Positions 63,068-64,000 of a stretch of DNA of 64,000 bases are shown here, piece by piece. The DNA is from Laedolimicola ammoniilytica (lineage in GTDB: Bacteria; Bacillota; Clostridia; Lachnospirales; Lachnospiraceae). Positions within the stretch are counted from its first letter, which is position 1, and every line of letters starts with the position of its first letter. The stretch spans positions 1-64,000 of the forward strand of contig NZ_JAOQKC010000006.1 of assembly GCF_025567165.1 (NCBI RefSeq), in the 5' to 3' direction. Below the pieces are notes generated by a model. The model did not search any database, was not told the origin of the DNA, and saw only the letters and a list, made by a program, of their open reading frames with translations. The translations under genes and the position numbers were made by a program.

Positions 63068-64000
63068 TTATGATGATGTACGTTTTGAACGGGTGAAAGT
63101 ATCCAGACCTACAGCAAGAACTATTACGAGGCCATTTACCACCTGCTGCATATATGAATTCACTCCCATCAGGTTCAATATATTATTAATGATACCAATT
63201 ACAACCGCACCGATAACCGCTCCCCACGCATTACCGGTACCTCCCGCGAAACCGATACCACCAATAACCGCCGCTGCAATTCCCTGGCCCTCATAGCCCT
63301 GCGCTCCTGCCGGAGTTCCCGCGTTAATTCGGGAGCAGTATACAATTCCTGCCAGGCCTGTGAAGGCGCCTGCAACCAGATAAGCCAGAATGGTATATTT
63401 ACGAAGATTGATACCGGAAGCTCTGGCTGCTTCCCGGTTGCCGCCTACCGCATAGAAATTACGTCCCAGACGCGTTTTATCCAGAATCACCCAGAAGATA
63501 ACCGCGCAAACCATCATGATAATGACCGGGTTCGGGATGGGTCCCACATATCCCTGTCCAAGTGCCTTGAAATTCTCGCCTGTTTCGGAGATTGTCATAC
63601 CGTCTGTCAGCAGGTAAACTGCTCCACGTACAGACATCTGCATACCCAATGTCGCCACAAATGGCGGAATATTGAAATAAGCTACAATGATACCAGAGAT
63701 CAGGTTAATCACCACGCCTATCAGGATTGCCACAATCACCGCCAGAATCAAAGATCCGGTTCCCACATATACAAATATGGAAAGGCAGCCCGCAAATACC
63801 AGCGTGGACGCCGCAGCCAAATCCAAGTTGCCTGAAATAATACAGACAGACTCTGCGAAAGCAAGCAGTGCATATACCGATACCTGGCGAAGAATATTGA
63901 TAATATTATCTACCGTCAGAAACCTGTCATTGATAAATGCACAAATAATCATAAAAACCAAGGTAATAACATAAATACTGTATTGTGTCACAAAATTGAC
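63068..64000 (-). CDS. Sugar ABC transporter permease, RbsC-like (5' end cut by the window)
   Basis: At least 310 residues of a ribose-type permease with eight or more helices. It has the family motif GGIGFAGGTGNAWGAVIGA near the C-terminus, the AARASGINL element for ATPase contact, and SGNLDLAAASTLVFAG early on. The reading frame stays open through 64000 (the GTG at 63991 is followed upstream by sense codons), and the first helix would be incomplete, so the true start is outside the window. The ATPase gene (RbsA-like) is probably further upstream. Confidence 0.9.
   Translation of the reverse strand, partial: VNFVTQYSIYVITLVFMIICAFINDRFLTVDNIINILRQVSVYALLAFAESVCIISGNLDLAAASTLVFAGCLSIFVYVGTGSLILAVIVAILIGVVINLISGIIVAYFNIPPFVATLGMQMSVRGAVYLLTDGMTISETGENFKALGQGYVGPIPNPVIIMMVCAVIFWVILDKTRLGRNFYAVGGNREAARASGINLRKYTILAYLVAGAFTGLAGIVYCSRINAGTPAGAQGYEGQGIAAAVIGGIGFAGGTGNAWGAVIGAVVIGIINNILNLMGVNSYMQQVVNGLVIVLAVGLDTFTRSKRTSS

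Noticed and set aside
1..64000. CRISPR array, prophage or transposase
   Set aside because: No regularly spaced direct repeats, no integrase, transposase or structural phage genes were found on either strand.

Overview
The window looks like chromosomal DNA from an obligately anaerobic member of the Clostridia, most likely Lachnospiraceae (inference). Supporting signs are the SCIFF peptide and its radical-SAM maturase next to a fused secDF, a single-chain PurL of about 1250 residues, the clostridial murE-priA-def-fmt-rsmB-rlmN-prpC-prkC-rsgA-rpe-thiN order, ClpC and DUF1540 proteins, AGGAGG-type ribosome binding sites, moderate GC and an oxygen-sensitive glycyl radical enzyme. Most genes are on the minus strand. 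There is no rRNA, CRISPR array, prophage or intact insertion sequence.

Layout. 1-3.7 kb: an unrecognised small gene, recJ and a YhcG-type (DUF1016) protein; the 343 bases from 3343 to 3685 hold only a promoter and a terminator. 3.7-8.1 kb: the SCIFF operon scfA-scfB-secDF with a divergent TIGR04086 membrane protein; the 336 bases from 7422 to 7757 hold a structured repeat and the scfA promoter. 8.1-24.4 kb: a 143-bp palindromic element, a DUF1540 protein, and four tandem membrane-protein genes that resemble GT-C glycosyltransferases (one is a double-length fusion) placed directly after purL. A divergent paralogue plus a LysR regulator follow on the plus strand. 24.4-27.4 kb: a nuclease-helicase and an HPr-like protein without the phosphorylatable histidine.

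27.5-41.4 kb is a housekeeping operon, murE to thiN, joining cell-wall synthesis, replication restart, translation start, rRNA modification, the PASTA kinase/phosphatase pair and ribosome assembly. 41.5-43.5 kb holds an aldose-epimerase-like gene with a structured leader, a possible small RNA, a HicAB toxin-antitoxin pair and tRNA-Gly(CCC); the 493 bases from 42394 to 42886 are non-coding but structured. 43.5-49.2 kb: radA, a conserved hypothetical gene, clpC and an SH3-domain membrane protein.

49.3-64.0 kb is the most interesting part: a catabolic locus for an unidentified carbohydrate-like compound. It has a ribose-type ABC importer (running off the window end), an L-fucose-isomerase-like protein, an AllA-like cupin, a glycyl radical enzyme of the eliminase type with its activase, an FGGY kinase, a MATE transporter, an FMN hydroxyacid-dehydrogenase-like protein, a DUF362 ferredoxin protein, a GntR/UTRA regulator and a YihS-like AGE-family isomerase. 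The set suggests import, isomerisation, phosphorylation and radical C-O or C-S bond cleavage. The substrate cannot be read from the sequence.
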